Positions 8,411 to 18,397 of a DNA stretch of 48,757 nt are shown piece by piece. Within the stretch, counting starts at the first letter, position 1; the number at the start of each line of letters is the position of its first letter. The DNA comes from Desulfofundulus thermobenzoicus (lineage in GTDB: Bacteria > Bacillota > Desulfotomaculia > Desulfotomaculales > Desulfovirgulaceae), in NCBI RefSeq assembly GCF_009428905.1, contig NZ_WHYR01000026.1, positions 1 to 48,757 on the forward strand, read 5' to 3'. The notes under the pieces are model-generated. The model searched no databases. It was not told the DNA's origin and worked only from the letters and a program-made list of their open reading frames with translations. A program made the translations under genes and the position numbers.

Positions 8411-9280
8411 TTGTCTTTATATTCCATAATCATCCCCTGCCGTAACGAGGGGGAGCACCTGCGCCGGACCATCCTTTCCCTGGAGCAGGCCCGGGGACCG
8501 GAGCAGGAAATTATTGTGGTGGACGACGGATCGGAGGATGGGTGCTGTGACTTCCTGCGGTCAGTAGAAATGCCGGCGGTGCGGTTGGTGGCCGCGGGGA
8601 AGCTGGGCGTGGCCGGTGCCCGTAATGCCGGGGCAGCCGCAGCCCGGGGGGAGGTTATATGTTTCTGTGATGCTCACCTGGAAGTGCCCGCCGGGTGGCT
8701 GCAGTCTCTGAGCCGCCCCATCCGGGAAGGGGCGGCGGACGTGGTTTGCCCGGCGGTGGCCGATTCCCGCTCTCCCGGGGCGGCGGGCTACGGTGTCACC
8801 TGGGGGGCTGGCTTGCAGTGGCAGTGGATACGCTCCCGCCCTCCCGGTCCCGCTTACGTCCCCCTGGCTCCCGGGGGTTGCCTGATGATGTCCCGGCCGG
8901 TCTATGAAGCCCTGGACGGGTTTGAAAGGGGATTCTGTGGATTTGGCTTCGATGACCAGGAGTTTTCCCTGAAAGCGTGGCTTTTTGGTTTCCGGGTGAT
9001 GGTACAGCCGGAAGTGACGGTGAGCCATTTCTTCCGGCCGGCTCACCCCTATCCGGTGGGGACGGAGGAAGTTTTATACAATTTCCTGCGCATGGCCCTT
9101 TTGCATTTTCACCGGGAGCGTCTGGCCCGGGTGCTGGAAATGACCCGGGGCCATCCGGATTTCCCCGGAGTGATGGCCCGGCTGCTGGCGGGTGACGCCC
9201 CGGAGAAGAGGCGCCGTTATTTTCAGCGGCGCCGTTACGACGATGACTGGTTTATGGAGCGTTTTAGCATTCCCTTTTAG
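8411..9280 (+). CDS. Family 2 glycosyltransferase
   Basis: About 289 residues. The GT2 fold is shown by YSIIIPCRNEG, VVDDGSEDG and a FCDAHLEVP motif at the metal site; a GFGFDDQEFSLKAW block forms the later acceptor region. The end, RRRYDDDWFMERFSIPF, is nearly repeated in the next gene (RRVYDDDWFMTVFGVPF), so the two are paralogues. I favour the TTG at 8411 because AAGGGGG precedes it and the GT2 core begins directly after; the open frame extends back to 8345. The polypeptide GalNAc-transferase-like DAH/CDAH motif is typical of enzymes that act on protein or glycan acceptors; specificity cannot be read. Confidence 0.85.
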   Translation: MSLYSIIIPCRNEGEHLRRTILSLEQARGPEQEIIVVDDGSEDGCCDFLRSVEMPAVRLVAAGKLGVAGARNAGAAAARGEVICFCDAHLEVPAGWLQSLSRPIREGAADVVCPAVADSRSPGAAGYGVTWGAGLQWQWIRSRPPGPAYVPLAPGGCLMMSRPVYEALDGFERGFCGFGFDDQEFSLKAWLFGFRVMVQPEVTVSHFFRPAHPYPVGTEEVLYNFLRMALLHFHRERLARVLEMTRGHPDFPGVMARLLAGDAPEKRRRYFQRRRYDDDWFMERFSIPF

Positions 9281-9287
9281 CGTTGGA

Positions 9288-9330
9288 ACCCGCTATGGTG
9301 CCGATGGTAGCGGTTTTACTGAATAATTAT
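9288..9330 (+). repeat. Intergenic 43-bp repeat, copy A
   Basis: 38 of 43 bases match the copy at 15371-15413 by eye. Both copies start 8-12 bases after the stop codon of the preceding gene and contain CCGCTATGGTGCCGATGGT and a CGGTTTTA core. Read from the internal ATG at 9295 both encode MVPMVAVLLNNY, and the four base differences within these twelve codons are all synonymous. Weaker versions of the GGTTTTACTGAACAGTTAC half lie at 10531-10550 (reverse), 10631-10652 and 16819-16844 (reverse). Confidence 0.7.
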
Positions 9331-9516
9331 GCGTTGCCGAAACTGCCCGGCGGCGGTGGATTCTGCCGGACCAGGTGGGAAGATCCGGGGGCGGGTCTTG
9401 AAAAACCCGGACCAGCAGCAATGGGCCGGGAAGGGTCCGCAGGGATCGGAGGCAATACTGCCCGGGCAGTTTGGGGCGGCCTTTTTACCCTATCCCTGCG
9501 GCAGGAGGAGGGTCCG

Positions 9517-10476
9517 ATGCCGGACAATCGGTTCGGGGGTGGGGCCGGCCTGGCCTCGGTAATTATCATTGCCCGGGATGAGCAACCCTACCTGGAGCAA
9601 ACCGTCCGGTTCATGAACGCGGTGCCGGCCGGCTATCCCATGGAGATTGTGGTGGTGGATGACGGCTCCCGGGACGGCTGCGCCCGTTTCCTGAGCTACT
9701 CGAGGGAGCCGCGCCGCCGGATAAGATTGCTGTCCACAGGGGGCCTGGGGCCGGCCCGGGCCAGGAACCGCGGTGCCCGGGAGGCTGCCGGGGGGATTCT
9801 GGTTTTCTGTGACGCCCATATCATTGTCCCCCCCGGCTGGCTGGCTTCCCTGGCGGCACCCCTGGCGGCGGGCCTGGCCGGCGCCGTTTGCCCGGCTCTG
9901 ATACACACGGCCGACCCCGCCCGGCCCATTTACGGCGGCACACTGAACAGCCGGCTGTCCTGGACGGGGTTGACCAGCCCCGGTGCGGTGTTCCCGGCAG
10001 GCATGGTTGAATTGCCGTCCGGACCTTGCGATACCCGTTTGACCCCCTCACCCGTACCCCTGGCCCCGGCCGGTTGCCTGGCCGTACGCCGGGACGCCTT
10101 TTGTGGGGTGGGCGGTTTTGAAGAGGAACTGGCGGCCTGGGGATACGATGATGTGGAGTTTTCCTTGAAACTGTGGCTTTTCGGCTATCCGGTGGCCGTG
10201 GTGCCCGGGGTAAAGGTGGTCCATATCAGCCGGCCACTGCGCCCTTATCAGCGGTGGGGGGAGGAGCTGACCGCCAACCTCCTGCTCACCGCCGCTCTGC
10301 ATTTCAGTGACCGCCGCCTGGCCCGGCTGGTGGGGCTGGCCGGGAGCTACCCGGGCTTTGCCCGGGCCTGGAGCCGGGTGTGGCGGGAACCGGTATGGCA
10401 GAAGCGGCAGGAGTATTTCCGGCGCCGGGTATACGATGACGACTGGTTTATGACCGTCTTCGGCGTCCCGTTTTAG
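9517..10476 (+). CDS. Family 2 glycosyltransferase
   Basis: A 319-residue GT2 enzyme, paralogous to the gene at 8411 with the same FCDAHIIVPPGW metal-site block, the WGYDDVEFSLKLWLFGYPV region and a matching C-terminus. The ATG at 9517 is preceded by GGAGGAGGG at good spacing and leads directly into the GT2 core (LASVIIIARDE). The open frame runs on upstream to 9283, but that stretch has no recognisable domain and contains the intergenic repeat, so it is excluded. The pair suggests two successive or alternative sugar additions to the same polymer. Donor unknown. Confidence 0.87.
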   Translation: MPDNRFGGGAGLASVIIIARDEQPYLEQTVRFMNAVPAGYPMEIVVVDDGSRDGCARFLSYSREPRRRIRLLSTGGLGPARARNRGAREAAGGILVFCDAHIIVPPGWLASLAAPLAAGLAGAVCPALIHTADPARPIYGGTLNSRLSWTGLTSPGAVFPAGMVELPSGPCDTRLTPSPVPLAPAGCLAVRRDAFCGVGGFEEELAAWGYDDVEFSLKLWLFGYPVAVVPGVKVVHISRPLRPYQRWGEELTANLLLTAALHFSDRRLARLVGLAGSYPGFARAWSRVWREPVWQKRQEYFRRRVYDDDWFMTVFGVPF

Positions 10477-10530
10477 AAAAAATCCCTTCCGGTACCTGGT
10501 GACTGGGGGCCGGGAACCACTGGCTGCAAA

Positions 10531-10648
10531 TGTTCACTGAAACCGGTGGTTAATACAAAGGCACGGCGTTGTCCTTAAGCGATAAGACATTGCGAAGCGC
10601 CGGAGTGAGCGGGACAACGCCGTGCCTGCACCGGTTTTACCGAACAGT
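10531..10648. repeat. Long imperfect inverted repeat (possible MITE or structured RNA)
   Basis: A perfect 15-bp stem, GGCACGGCGTTGTCC (10560-10574) with GGACAACGCCGTGCC (10612-10626), is flanked outside by a second imperfect arm (TGTTCACTGAAACCGGTG at 10531-10548 with CACCGGTTTTACCGAACAG at 10629-10647). The 37-base loop holds GCGAAGCGCCGGAGTGAGCG. There is no T-run after it. The outer arms resemble part of the intergenic repeat found at 9288 and 15371. Confidence 0.75.
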
Positions 10649-10735
10649 TACCGCAGGTTTAACTTTAGTGATTGGGGATAGGCTGTATTGCACACCCCTG
10701 GTACCATCTGCATAGTATGTTCCCAGGTGGTTGTA

Positions 10736-11383
10736 ATGGAGCACTTTGCCTTTATAATCTGCAGCCAGGACGGCAGCCGTTACGCCCGGTGCCTGCAGTA
10801 CCTGCAGGCACTGGAACGCAGCAATATACAGGCGGAGATCTGGCGGGTGTCGTCATCCCGCAGCATTGCCGCCGCCTACAACCGGGTCATGGAAAGGAGC
10901 AACGCCAGGTACAAGGTATACCTGCATGATGATGTATTTATCTTAAACCGCCGTTTCTGCCAGGATGTCCTGGCGGTCTTTCAAGCCGATCCCCGCATTG
11001 GACTGCTGGGCATGTGCGGTTGTAAAAAAGTCCCTGCGAACGGTGTCTGGTGGGAGGGGGTCGGGTACGGCCGGGTTTATCACGGGGAGCCGCCCCGGGC
11101 GCTCCTTTTCCACCAGCCGGAAGGCCCCTATGAAGAGGTGGCGGCGGTGGATGGCTTGCTTATGGTGACCCGGTACGATATACCCTGGCGGGAAGATATC
11201 ATCGACGGTTTTCACTTTTACGATCTGTCCCACTGCCTGGAGTTTGCCCGCCGGGGTTACCGGGTGGCGGTGCCGCGGCAGGAGGAGCCCTGGTGCTATC
11301 ACGGGAGCGGCGGGAAATGCGACCGGGAGTACCACCGGTTGCGGCAGGTCTTCCTGCGGGAATACGCCGCGGAATTGTCCTGA
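10736..11383 (+). CDS. Glycosyltransferase-like protein (Glyco_tranf_2_5 type)
   Basis: About 215 residues. The pattern FIICSQDGSRYARCL near the start, SIAAAYNRVME near residue 50 and YLHDDVFILNRRF near residue 70 match the small glycosyltransferase-like family I know as PF13712 (Glyco_tranf_2_5), whose HDDV supplies the metal-binding acids. The ATG at 10736 is preceded by CCAGGTGG and starts at the conserved strand; the open frame goes back to 10688. It stands after the long hairpin region and just before a GT4 gene (19-base gap), probably co-transcribed with it. Sugar and acceptor unknown. Confidence 0.8.
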   Translation: MEHFAFIICSQDGSRYARCLQYLQALERSNIQAEIWRVSSSRSIAAAYNRVMERSNARYKVYLHDDVFILNRRFCQDVLAVFQADPRIGLLGMCGCKKVPANGVWWEGVGYGRVYHGEPPRALLFHQPEGPYEEVAAVDGLLMVTRYDIPWREDIIDGFHFYDLSHCLEFARRGYRVAVPRQEEPWCYHGSGGKCDREYHRLRQVFLREYAAELS

Positions 11384-11402
11384 AAGGGCAGGTGGATAAC
11401 CG

Positions 11403-12530
11403 TTGGCCAGCGTGTTGTTTATCGATGGAGCGCTGCCTCCCTTTCCCCGCCCCAACCGGGACTGGCGCGTGCTGCGCATGCTCGGCGCACTGGTCCGGGC
11501 CGGCCACCGGGTGATCTACCTGGTGCGGGAGGGGGAGCGCCATGAGATTTACCGGCCTGCCTTTGCAGAGGCCGGGATTCAATTTTATGTGGAGCGGGGG
11601 GCGCGCATCTGCCGGCACAGCATTGTGGGCTGCCCGGCGGTGGAGCTGGAACAGTTGCTCAAGGATATTTCCTTTGACCTGGCCTGCATTCATTTTGTTG
11701 CCAATGCTCTGGCTACCATCCCGGTGATCCGGCGGTATTCACCCCTGACCCGCATTGCCGTGGATACGGTGGACCTGGCTTCCTTACGGTTATGGCGGGA
11801 GGCGCTGGTTACCGGCCGGGAAGAATTGCTGGTAGATGCGTACCGCAGCCTGGAAAGGGAAATGGCCGTTTTCCGGCAGGCCGACTTAATCATTGCCGTT
11901 ACGCCCCTGGAGGCAAAGCTGATCGGCCGCATGGTTCCCGGCGCCAGAACGGCCGTGATCCCGGTGATGGCCGACCCCTGGCCGGCGGTGCCGTCCTTTG
12001 CCGCCCGGAAGGGCCTGCTGTTTGTGGGCCACTTTTCCCACCGGCCCAATGTGGATGCAGTCAATTACCTGGTGCGGCATATATGGCCCCTTTTGCAAAA
12101 GCTTTTACCCGGCGTGGATCTGTGCATTGTGGGGGACCGGCCGCCGCAGGAACTTGAGGGCCTGGCAGAACAGAGAATTAAAACTACCGGCTATGTGCCG
12201 GGACTGCGCCCCTACCTGGAGGGCTGCCGCCTGCTGGTGGCCCCCATCCGTTACGGTGCCGGCATGAAGACCAAGATAGTGGAGGCCCTGGCGGCCGGAT
12301 TGCCGGTGGTGACCACCGGCATGGGAGCCGAGGGAATGGAGTTGCAGCACGGCGTCAATGTTTTAATTGGCGACGATCCCCTTTCCTTTGCCCGGGCCAC
12401 CGCCGCCCTTTACCGGGATGAGCAGCTGTGGAACCGTCTTTCCCGGGCCGGGCGGGAGCACGTGCGGCGCCATTACAGTTTTCCCGTGGTGGCCCCGGCC
12501 ATTTACGGCCTGGTTCATCCCCGGGCGTAA
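11403..12530 (+). CDS. Family 4 glycosyltransferase
   Basis: A 375-residue GT-B enzyme. The C-terminal half carries the GT4 signature: LLFVGHFSHRPNVDAV at the start of the donor domain and GAGMKTKIVEALAAGLPVVTT near residue 290, with the conserved glutamate that contacts the nucleotide-sugar. The start is a TTG at 11403 preceded by AGGTGG; the first strand ASVLFIDGALPPFPRPNRDW is typical of GT4 proteins that open on a dinucleotide-type loop. It is followed by a terminator. It is a retaining enzyme by family rule and would extend the surface glycan; the donor is not determined. Confidence 0.88.
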   Translation: MASVLFIDGALPPFPRPNRDWRVLRMLGALVRAGHRVIYLVREGERHEIYRPAFAEAGIQFYVERGARICRHSIVGCPAVELEQLLKDISFDLACIHFVANALATIPVIRRYSPLTRIAVDTVDLASLRLWREALVTGREELLVDAYRSLEREMAVFRQADLIIAVTPLEAKLIGRMVPGARTAVIPVMADPWPAVPSFAARKGLLFVGHFSHRPNVDAVNYLVRHIWPLLQKLLPGVDLCIVGDRPPQELEGLAEQRIKTTGYVPGLRPYLEGCRLLVAPIRYGAGMKTKIVEALAAGLPVVTTGMGAEGMELQHGVNVLIGDDPLSFARATAALYRDEQLWNRLSRAGREHVRRHYSFPVVAPAIYGLVHPRA

Positions 12531-12535
12531 CATTA

Positions 12536-12565
12536 AAAAGCGAGCGGGCCGCCCCTGTCGCTTTT
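12536..12565 (+). terminator. Intrinsic terminator after the GT4 gene
   Basis: AAAAGCGA pairs with TCGCTTTT, with an inner GGG/CCC stem. It begins five bases after the stop codon and ends in TTTTCT. Confidence 0.65.
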
Positions 12566-12686
12566 CTACCGCTCCCGGGGGACGACCGCCGTCCGGACTT
12601 GTGGTGATGTGAATCGACATCCATCCTGTTGTGTCATTGGCCGGTGACGTTTACTCGGGTTTCATTATTCCGGGAGGGTAAAGCCG

Positions 12687-14523
<1,837 letters not shown>

Positions 14524-14705
14524 CGGGTACGCCGGCCCCCGGTGCCGTTGAGCGGCGGAGGGGATATGGCCCCGGAAGTGAAATGGTGACGGCCATTTTA
14601 TATAGTAACGTAACCTTGAAACGCCGTGTGTCTGCATGGCCGGAAATGTGCCGGTCACCGGATGAAAGCGGTTGAATTGAGTACGGTTTAAGGCAGGTTT
14701 TGTTT

Positions 14706-15359
14706 ATGCTTGCGGAAGAAATTAAACTCTCCCGGGAGATTATTGACAGGGCTCTGAAAGAAGCTTTCCGGCCCATGGCTGCTTTTTCCGGGGGCAAGGA
14801 TTCCCTGGTCCTGCTCCACCTGCTGCGCACCGCCGGCGGTGATCAAATTCCCGTACCGGTTTTAAACATTGACACCGGCGTGAAGTTTGAGGAAATATAC
14901 CGCTTTATTGATAAGATGCAGCGCCTGTGGGGGTTTGCGCTGGTGCGGGAAAGCAACCGGGGGGCCGTCGATCCCGGCGATATTGCCCGGGACAAAGTGC
15001 ATTGCTGTTACCAGTTGAAAACCGTTCCCCTGCACCGGGCGATAGAAAGGTACGGGGTATCGCACCTTTTAACCGCGGTGCGGCGGGATGAGCACCCGGC
15101 CCGGGCGGGAGAGGAATATTTTTCCTCCCGGGCAAACCACATCCGGGTGCAGCCGCTGCTGCACTTTACCCGGGAGGATATCTGGGCTTATATCCATCAG
15201 CATCACCTCCCCTACTGCTCCCTTTACGACCGGGGATATGTCAGCCTGGGCTGCCGGCCCTGCACCCGGCCGGTTGATTCCGGGGCGGCGGAGCGTTCGG
15301 GCCGGGCGCCGGACAAGGAGCAATTTATGCCTGATCTCAGGCGGCTGGGTTATTTTTAA
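14706..15359 (+). CDS. APS/PAPS reductase family protein with intact [4Fe-4S] cysteine motif
   Basis: 217 residues. The PP-loop SGGKDSLVLLHL (about residues 22-33) binds the adenylyl group; VRRDEHPAR is the family's RRD motif. A Cys-Cys pair (VHCCYQLK, near residue 100) and a CxxC (LGCRPCTRP, near residue 183) form the CC...CxxC set that holds a [4Fe-4S] cluster in APS reductases. The C-terminus differs from assimilatory CysH, which normally has a GE..GRW block. The gene lies in the middle of glycan genes, next to a sulfatase-fold gene, with no cys or sat genes nearby. It could act on an activated sulfate or a related adenylated compound for glycan modification; the substrate is inferred. An in-frame TTG at 14700 is an alternative start. 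Confidence 0.8.
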   Translation: MLAEEIKLSREIIDRALKEAFRPMAAFSGGKDSLVLLHLLRTAGGDQIPVPVLNIDTGVKFEEIYRFIDKMQRLWGFALVRESNRGAVDPGDIARDKVHCCYQLKTVPLHRAIERYGVSHLLTAVRRDEHPARAGEEYFSSRANHIRVQPLLHFTREDIWAYIHQHHLPYCSLYDRGYVSLGCRPCTRPVDSGAAERSGRAPDKEQFMPDLRRLGYF

Positions 15360-15370
15360 ATGTTCGGTGA

Positions 15371-15413
15371 CCCCGCTATGGTGCCGATGGTGGCGGTTTT
15401 ATTGAACAATTAC
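15371..15413 (+). repeat. Intergenic 43-bp repeat, copy D
   Basis: This copy matches 9288-9330 and sits 12 bases after the stop of the APS-reductase-like gene. From its ATG at 15378 a 36-codon frame starts MVPMVAVLLNNY and ends at a TGA near 15488, with no clear ribosome binding site. Confidence 0.7.
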
Positions 15414-15524
15414 CTTGCTTTTTCTCCCTTTGTCGGGCGGCGGCATAAATCTTCGGCCGTCACTTTAAGAAAAGCCCGGGGCGAATAAAGCCGGGACGGG
15501 ACTGACTTTATGGGGGGTTCCTGG

Positions 15525-16721
15525 ATGAGCTTTTCGCTGCTCCTGATCACCATTGATGCTTTAAGGGCGGATCACCTGTGCTGTTACGGTTATCGGAGGG
15601 AAACCAGCCCCCGCCTGGATGCCCTCGCCGGGGAAAGCATTCTCTTTCAGCGGGCCTTTTCTCCCTGTTCCTATACCATGCCGGCCCACACTTCCCTCAT
15701 GACCGGGAAGTATGTTCCCCACCACTCCATGGGGTACCGGCAGGCATCGGGAAGGCTGGACACCGACCGGGAGATTACCCTGGCGGAAGTCCTCCTGGCC
15801 AGGGGCTATACCACGGCTGCCTTTGTCAGCTGTGCCGTTCTGGACGGGCGCTACGGCCTTGACCGGGGCTTTGTCCATTACGACGACCGGATGACCCGGG
15901 GGGAGGAAAACCGCCCCCATGAGCTGATCCGTGAGGGGTCCCTGACCACGACAGCGGCATTGGAATGGTTGAAAAGTGGTGCCGGTGATCCCTTTTTCCT
16001 CTGGATTCACTATTTTGATGTCCATGGTCCGTATTTGCAGCCGGAGCCCTTTAACACTTTTTTTGTCCCGGAAGATTACGCAGAAGAACCTGTCTGGCTG
16101 CCGGTGGTGGATGAAGGGGAGGCCGGGGGGATCCCCAGCTACCAGTTGCTGGTCGATGACCGGGACGGCACATGCCGCCATGCCCTGGATGCCCGTTTTT
16201 ACCTGGCCCGGTACGACTGCGGCATACGCTATGTAGATCACATTATCGGGGATCTGTTCCGGTCATTAAAGGAAACGGGTTTCTGGGACGAACTAATGAT
16301 CGTCGTCACTGCCGATCACGGCGAGGCCCTGGGGGAAAACGGCGTCTATTTTTACCACGGGCTGACCCTGACGCCCGATCAAATCCACGTCCCCCTGCTC
16401 GTTAAAATGCCCCGCGGGAAAGGTCCGGCGGGGGTACAGGTGAATGTGCCGGTAAGTACTGTGGACATCATGCCGTCGGTGCTGGAACTGGTGGGATTTG
16501 ATTATCGCCGGCTGGCCCTGGATGGGCTGCCGCTGCTCTGGTCCCTTGACCGGCCGGAACTTCTGAGGACCAGGGCCATTCACAGCGATCTGGAAATCCA
16601 GGGGGCGGTCATCTGCGGCAACAGATTGCACCTGTGGCCCCGTAATGTTGAAGGGATCGAACCGGGCCCGTCGTACAATCCCTTACTGGTTGAAAGGGAA
16701 AAAATTATTGAACTGGGTTGA
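15525..16721 (+). CDS. Sulfatase/alkaline phosphatase-superfamily hydrolase
   Basis: 398 residues. The N-terminus LLITIDALRADHLCCYGY holds the metal-binding Asp pair of the sulfatase fold; IHYFDVHGPY and VVTADHGEALGENG supply the later metal-site residues. The nucleophile region reads CSYTMPAHTSLMTG, so the formylglycine motif (C/S)xPxR is absent and a Thr (in TMPAH) occupies the catalytic position. This form is also seen in phospho- or phosphoethanolamine-type members. It may therefore be a phosphodiesterase, phosphotransferase or non-FGly sulfatase. No signal peptide is seen, so it is likely cytoplasmic. The ATG at 15525 follows GGGGGG; an ATG at 15510 is also possible. Confidence 0.82.
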   Translation: MSFSLLLITIDALRADHLCCYGYRRETSPRLDALAGESILFQRAFSPCSYTMPAHTSLMTGKYVPHHSMGYRQASGRLDTDREITLAEVLLARGYTTAAFVSCAVLDGRYGLDRGFVHYDDRMTRGEENRPHELIREGSLTTTAALEWLKSGAGDPFFLWIHYFDVHGPYLQPEPFNTFFVPEDYAEEPVWLPVVDEGEAGGIPSYQLLVDDRDGTCRHALDARFYLARYDCGIRYVDHIIGDLFRSLKETGFWDELMIVVTADHGEALGENGVYFYHGLTLTPDQIHVPLLVKMPRGKGPAGVQVNVPVSTVDIMPSVLELVGFDYRRLALDGLPLLWSLDRPELLRTRAIHSDLEIQGAVICGNRLHLWPRNVEGIEPGPSYNPLLVEREKIIELG

Positions 16722-16769
16722 TCACTCCGGATGGTCGTTGTTCGGGGAACCCGTTAACTTTAGGAAGGA

Positions 16770-16800
16770 GCCAGAGCTGGTAAAGTGAGAAAATGCTCTG
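16770..16800 (+). repeat. Small inverted repeat upstream of the methyltransferase gene
   Basis: CCAGAGC and GCTCTGG form a 7-bp stem with a loop of 17 bases. It may be a weak transcription-stop or regulatory hairpin. Just downstream at 16819-16844 is a reverse-oriented degenerate copy of the intergenic repeat. Confidence 0.4.
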
Positions 16801-16890
16801 GATGTGAGGGTTGTGTGAAACTGCTCAGTAAAACTGTTGCCACCGGCGGGGTGCCGCTGCCAGCTCAGGCAACGACAGGGAGAGATGACC

Positions 16891-17544
16891 ATGATCAACA
16901 ACGGTGAAAGGGCCGTTCCGGGGTTGACCGATCCGGTGACCATGGCGGAGCATCTGGCCCGTTATGAGTTTGCCCTGCCCTTTGTGACGGGCCGGGAAGT
17001 GCTGGATGTGGCCTGCGGGGTGGGCTACGGCAGCCAGATGATGGCCCGGCGGGCGAAGAAGGTGACGGGGGTGGATGTGGACCCGGAGTGTATAGAGTTT
17101 GCCCGGGCCAATTACGGCCATGAAAGGGTCACCTATCAACAGGGGGATGTAAGGAAACTGCCCTTTCCCGATGAATGCTTCGACGTGGTGGTATGCTTTG
17201 AAACCATAGAGCATGTTCTGGAAGGGGAGGAGTGCTTCCGGGAGGCCCGGCGGGTGCTGCGGCCCGGCGGCATCTACCTGGTTTCCACACCCAACCGGTT
17301 GTTTTTTTCTCCCGGCCGGGGGCCGGAGGACCCGCCGGTTAATTGCTTTCACCGGCGGGAGTATACCGTGGAGGAATTTCAATCGCTGCTGGGCGGTGCT
17401 TTTCTGCAATACCGGATTTACCAGCAGAGCCGCCCGCGGGAAATTAACGAAGATTTTAATCCGGTAGTAAAACTCCTTACCACCGGTGAGGATGCCTGGT
17501 ATTACATAGCTGTGGCAACCAGGGAGGCTCCCGGGGCGGGATGA
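16891..17544 (+). CDS. Class I SAM-dependent methyltransferase
   Basis: 217 residues. Motif I is VLDVACGVGYGSQMMA (about residues 32-47), followed by the acidic residue in VTGVDVDPE, and later motifs LPFPDECFDVVVCFETIEHV and LRPGGIYLVSTPN, all standard for the Methyltransf_11/25 group. The C-terminus holds a short specificity region. I prefer the ATG at 16891, eight bases after AGGGAG; the ATG at 16885 is too close to it. As the last gene of the island it may O-methylate a sugar or cap the glycan. Substrate not readable. Confidence 0.87.
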   Translation: MINNGERAVPGLTDPVTMAEHLARYEFALPFVTGREVLDVACGVGYGSQMMARRAKKVTGVDVDPECIEFARANYGHERVTYQQGDVRKLPFPDECFDVVVCFETIEHVLEGEECFREARRVLRPGGIYLVSTPNRLFFSPGRGPEDPPVNCFHRREYTVEEFQSLLGGAFLQYRIYQQSRPREINEDFNPVVKLLTTGEDAWYYIAVATREAPGAG

Positions 17545-17748
17545 TCCACCCGCCTCCGGTTTGTTTTACCTGCCGGGAGGACCGGCCCGGAGAGGGCAGC
17601 CGGACGTTTGAAGGCGGGCCGTCCGGGAAAGGGCCGCCGGATGATGCCCGCCCGTCACCTGAAGGGGCTTTGGTCAAGGGACGTTTCTGGCGGAGCCGGA
17701 AGGGAGCGGTTTTTACTTTCCGGACGTATGCAATAAACCGCCCGGCTC

Positions 17749-17776
17749 TTGACTATTTTTTTAATCTTGCTATAAT
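17749..17776 (+). promoter_or_regulatory. SigA-type promoter of the tRNA-Gly gene
   Basis: TTGACT at 17749-17754 and TATAAT at 17771-17776 are separated by 16 bases, 22 bases before the tRNA. The preceding gap from 17545 shows no other feature I can name. Confidence 0.8.
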
Positions 17777-17798
17777 AATAGCAGCGTGATAGCAGCGT

Positions 17799-17873
17799 GC
17801 GGGTGTAGCTCAATGGTAGAGCATCAGCTTCCCAAGCTGAGGGTTGCGGGTTCGATCCCCGTCACCCGCTCCA
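17799..17873 (+). tRNA. tRNA-Gly(CCC)
   Basis: The 75 bases fold as a standard cloverleaf: acceptor GCGGGTG/CACCCGC, D stem GCTC/GAGC, anticodon stem TCAGC/GCTGA around the loop TTCCCAA (anticodon CCC), T stem GCGGG/CCCGT around TTCGATC, and an encoded CCA end with discriminator T. It reads GGG codons, which are common in this GC-rich genome. Confidence 0.97.
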
Positions 17874-17883
17874 GAGTAATGAT

Positions 17884-17912
17884 AAGACCTCCGGTAGAGG
17901 GAGGTCTTTTTT
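17884..17912 (+). terminator. Intrinsic terminator after tRNA-Gly
   Basis: AAGACCTCC pairs with GGAGGTCTT around a seven-base loop and is followed by a run of T. Confidence 0.9.
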
Positions 17913-18016
17913 ATTGGAAAAGGCATAGGCGTGGTTCGGATGGACTATATTTTAATACCAGGGCCGGTTAACGACCGCGAGGCCCGTCCTTCAGTTAAAG
18001 ATGATTATTTAATCCC

Positions 18017-18045
18017 TTGCCTGGCTGGTCAAACTGGGATATAAT
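18017..18045 (+). promoter_or_regulatory. SigA-type promoter of the SCIFF precursor gene
   Basis: TTGCCT (18017-18022) and a perfect TATAAT (18040-18045) are spaced by exactly 17 bases, 27 bases before the precursor start codon. Confidence 0.82.
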
Positions 18046-18072
18046 TTAAAAAGATTTGTGGAAGGAGGCATA

Positions 18073-18231
18073 ATGTGTCATATGGGCAAGCACATCAAAA
18101 CCATCAGCCGCCCGTCGCTGCACAAAACTGTACAGGGCAGGGGCTGCGGCGAATGCCAGACATCCTGCCAGTCAGCCTGCAAGACCTCCTGTACGGTGGG
18201 TAATCAGGCCTGCCTGAAGGAAAGCAGGTAA
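18073..18231 (+). CDS. SCIFF ranthipeptide precursor (six Cys in forty-five)
   Basis: A 52-residue peptide too short for most gene callers. It begins MCHMGKHIKTISRP and has the diagnostic cysteine pattern C-GE-C-QTS-C-QSA-C-KTS-C-TVGNQA-C. This is the SCIFF family precursor, in which a partner radical SAM enzyme links Cys sulfurs to neighbouring residues (thioether cross-links); family members are classed as ranthipeptides. The start ATG at 18073 sits six bases after GGAGG; an internal ATG at 18082 gives the more typical MGKHIK start. An additional Cys at residue 2 is unusual. It has its own promoter and a terminator before the maturase gene. The biological role of SCIFF is still unclear; a signalling role has been proposed. 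Confidence 0.95.
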   Translation: MCHMGKHIKTISRPSLHKTVQGRGCGECQTSCQSACKTSCTVGNQACLKESR

Positions 18232-18240
18232 CCTGCAAGA

Positions 18241-18269
18241 CCTGATCCCTTCCGGGATGAGGTTTTTTT
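18241..18269 (+). terminator. Attenuating terminator between SCIFF precursor and maturase
   Basis: CCTGATCCC pairs with GGGATGAGG (one G-G mismatch) around TTCC and is followed by seven T. It would make the precursor mRNA more abundant than the maturase mRNA. Confidence 0.85.
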
Positions 18270-18397
18270 CTTGTTTGGTGCCGGGCTTACTCCATTGTTT
18301 CGCGCTGGCAGCACTGCTGGCATGCAATGGGACCGGACTGTCGGCGCTGCAAATGGGACATGGCAGTGATGGTGAGATAGGGTGGGGGTAGCGGGAG

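Noticed and set aside
9283..9516. N-terminal extension of the glycosyltransferase at 9517
   Set aside because: The extension has no GT2 homology and contains the intergenic repeat, while GGAGGAGGG precedes the ATG at 9517.
14706..15359. Assimilatory APS reductase or CysD of a sulfate assimilation operon
   Set aside because: The C-terminal reductase block is absent, no cys genes are nearby, and the CC...CxxC set excludes a plain CysD.
15525..16721. Standard formylglycine sulfatase
   Set aside because: The (C/S)xPxR motif is missing; TMPAH is present instead, so only the superfamily is claimed.
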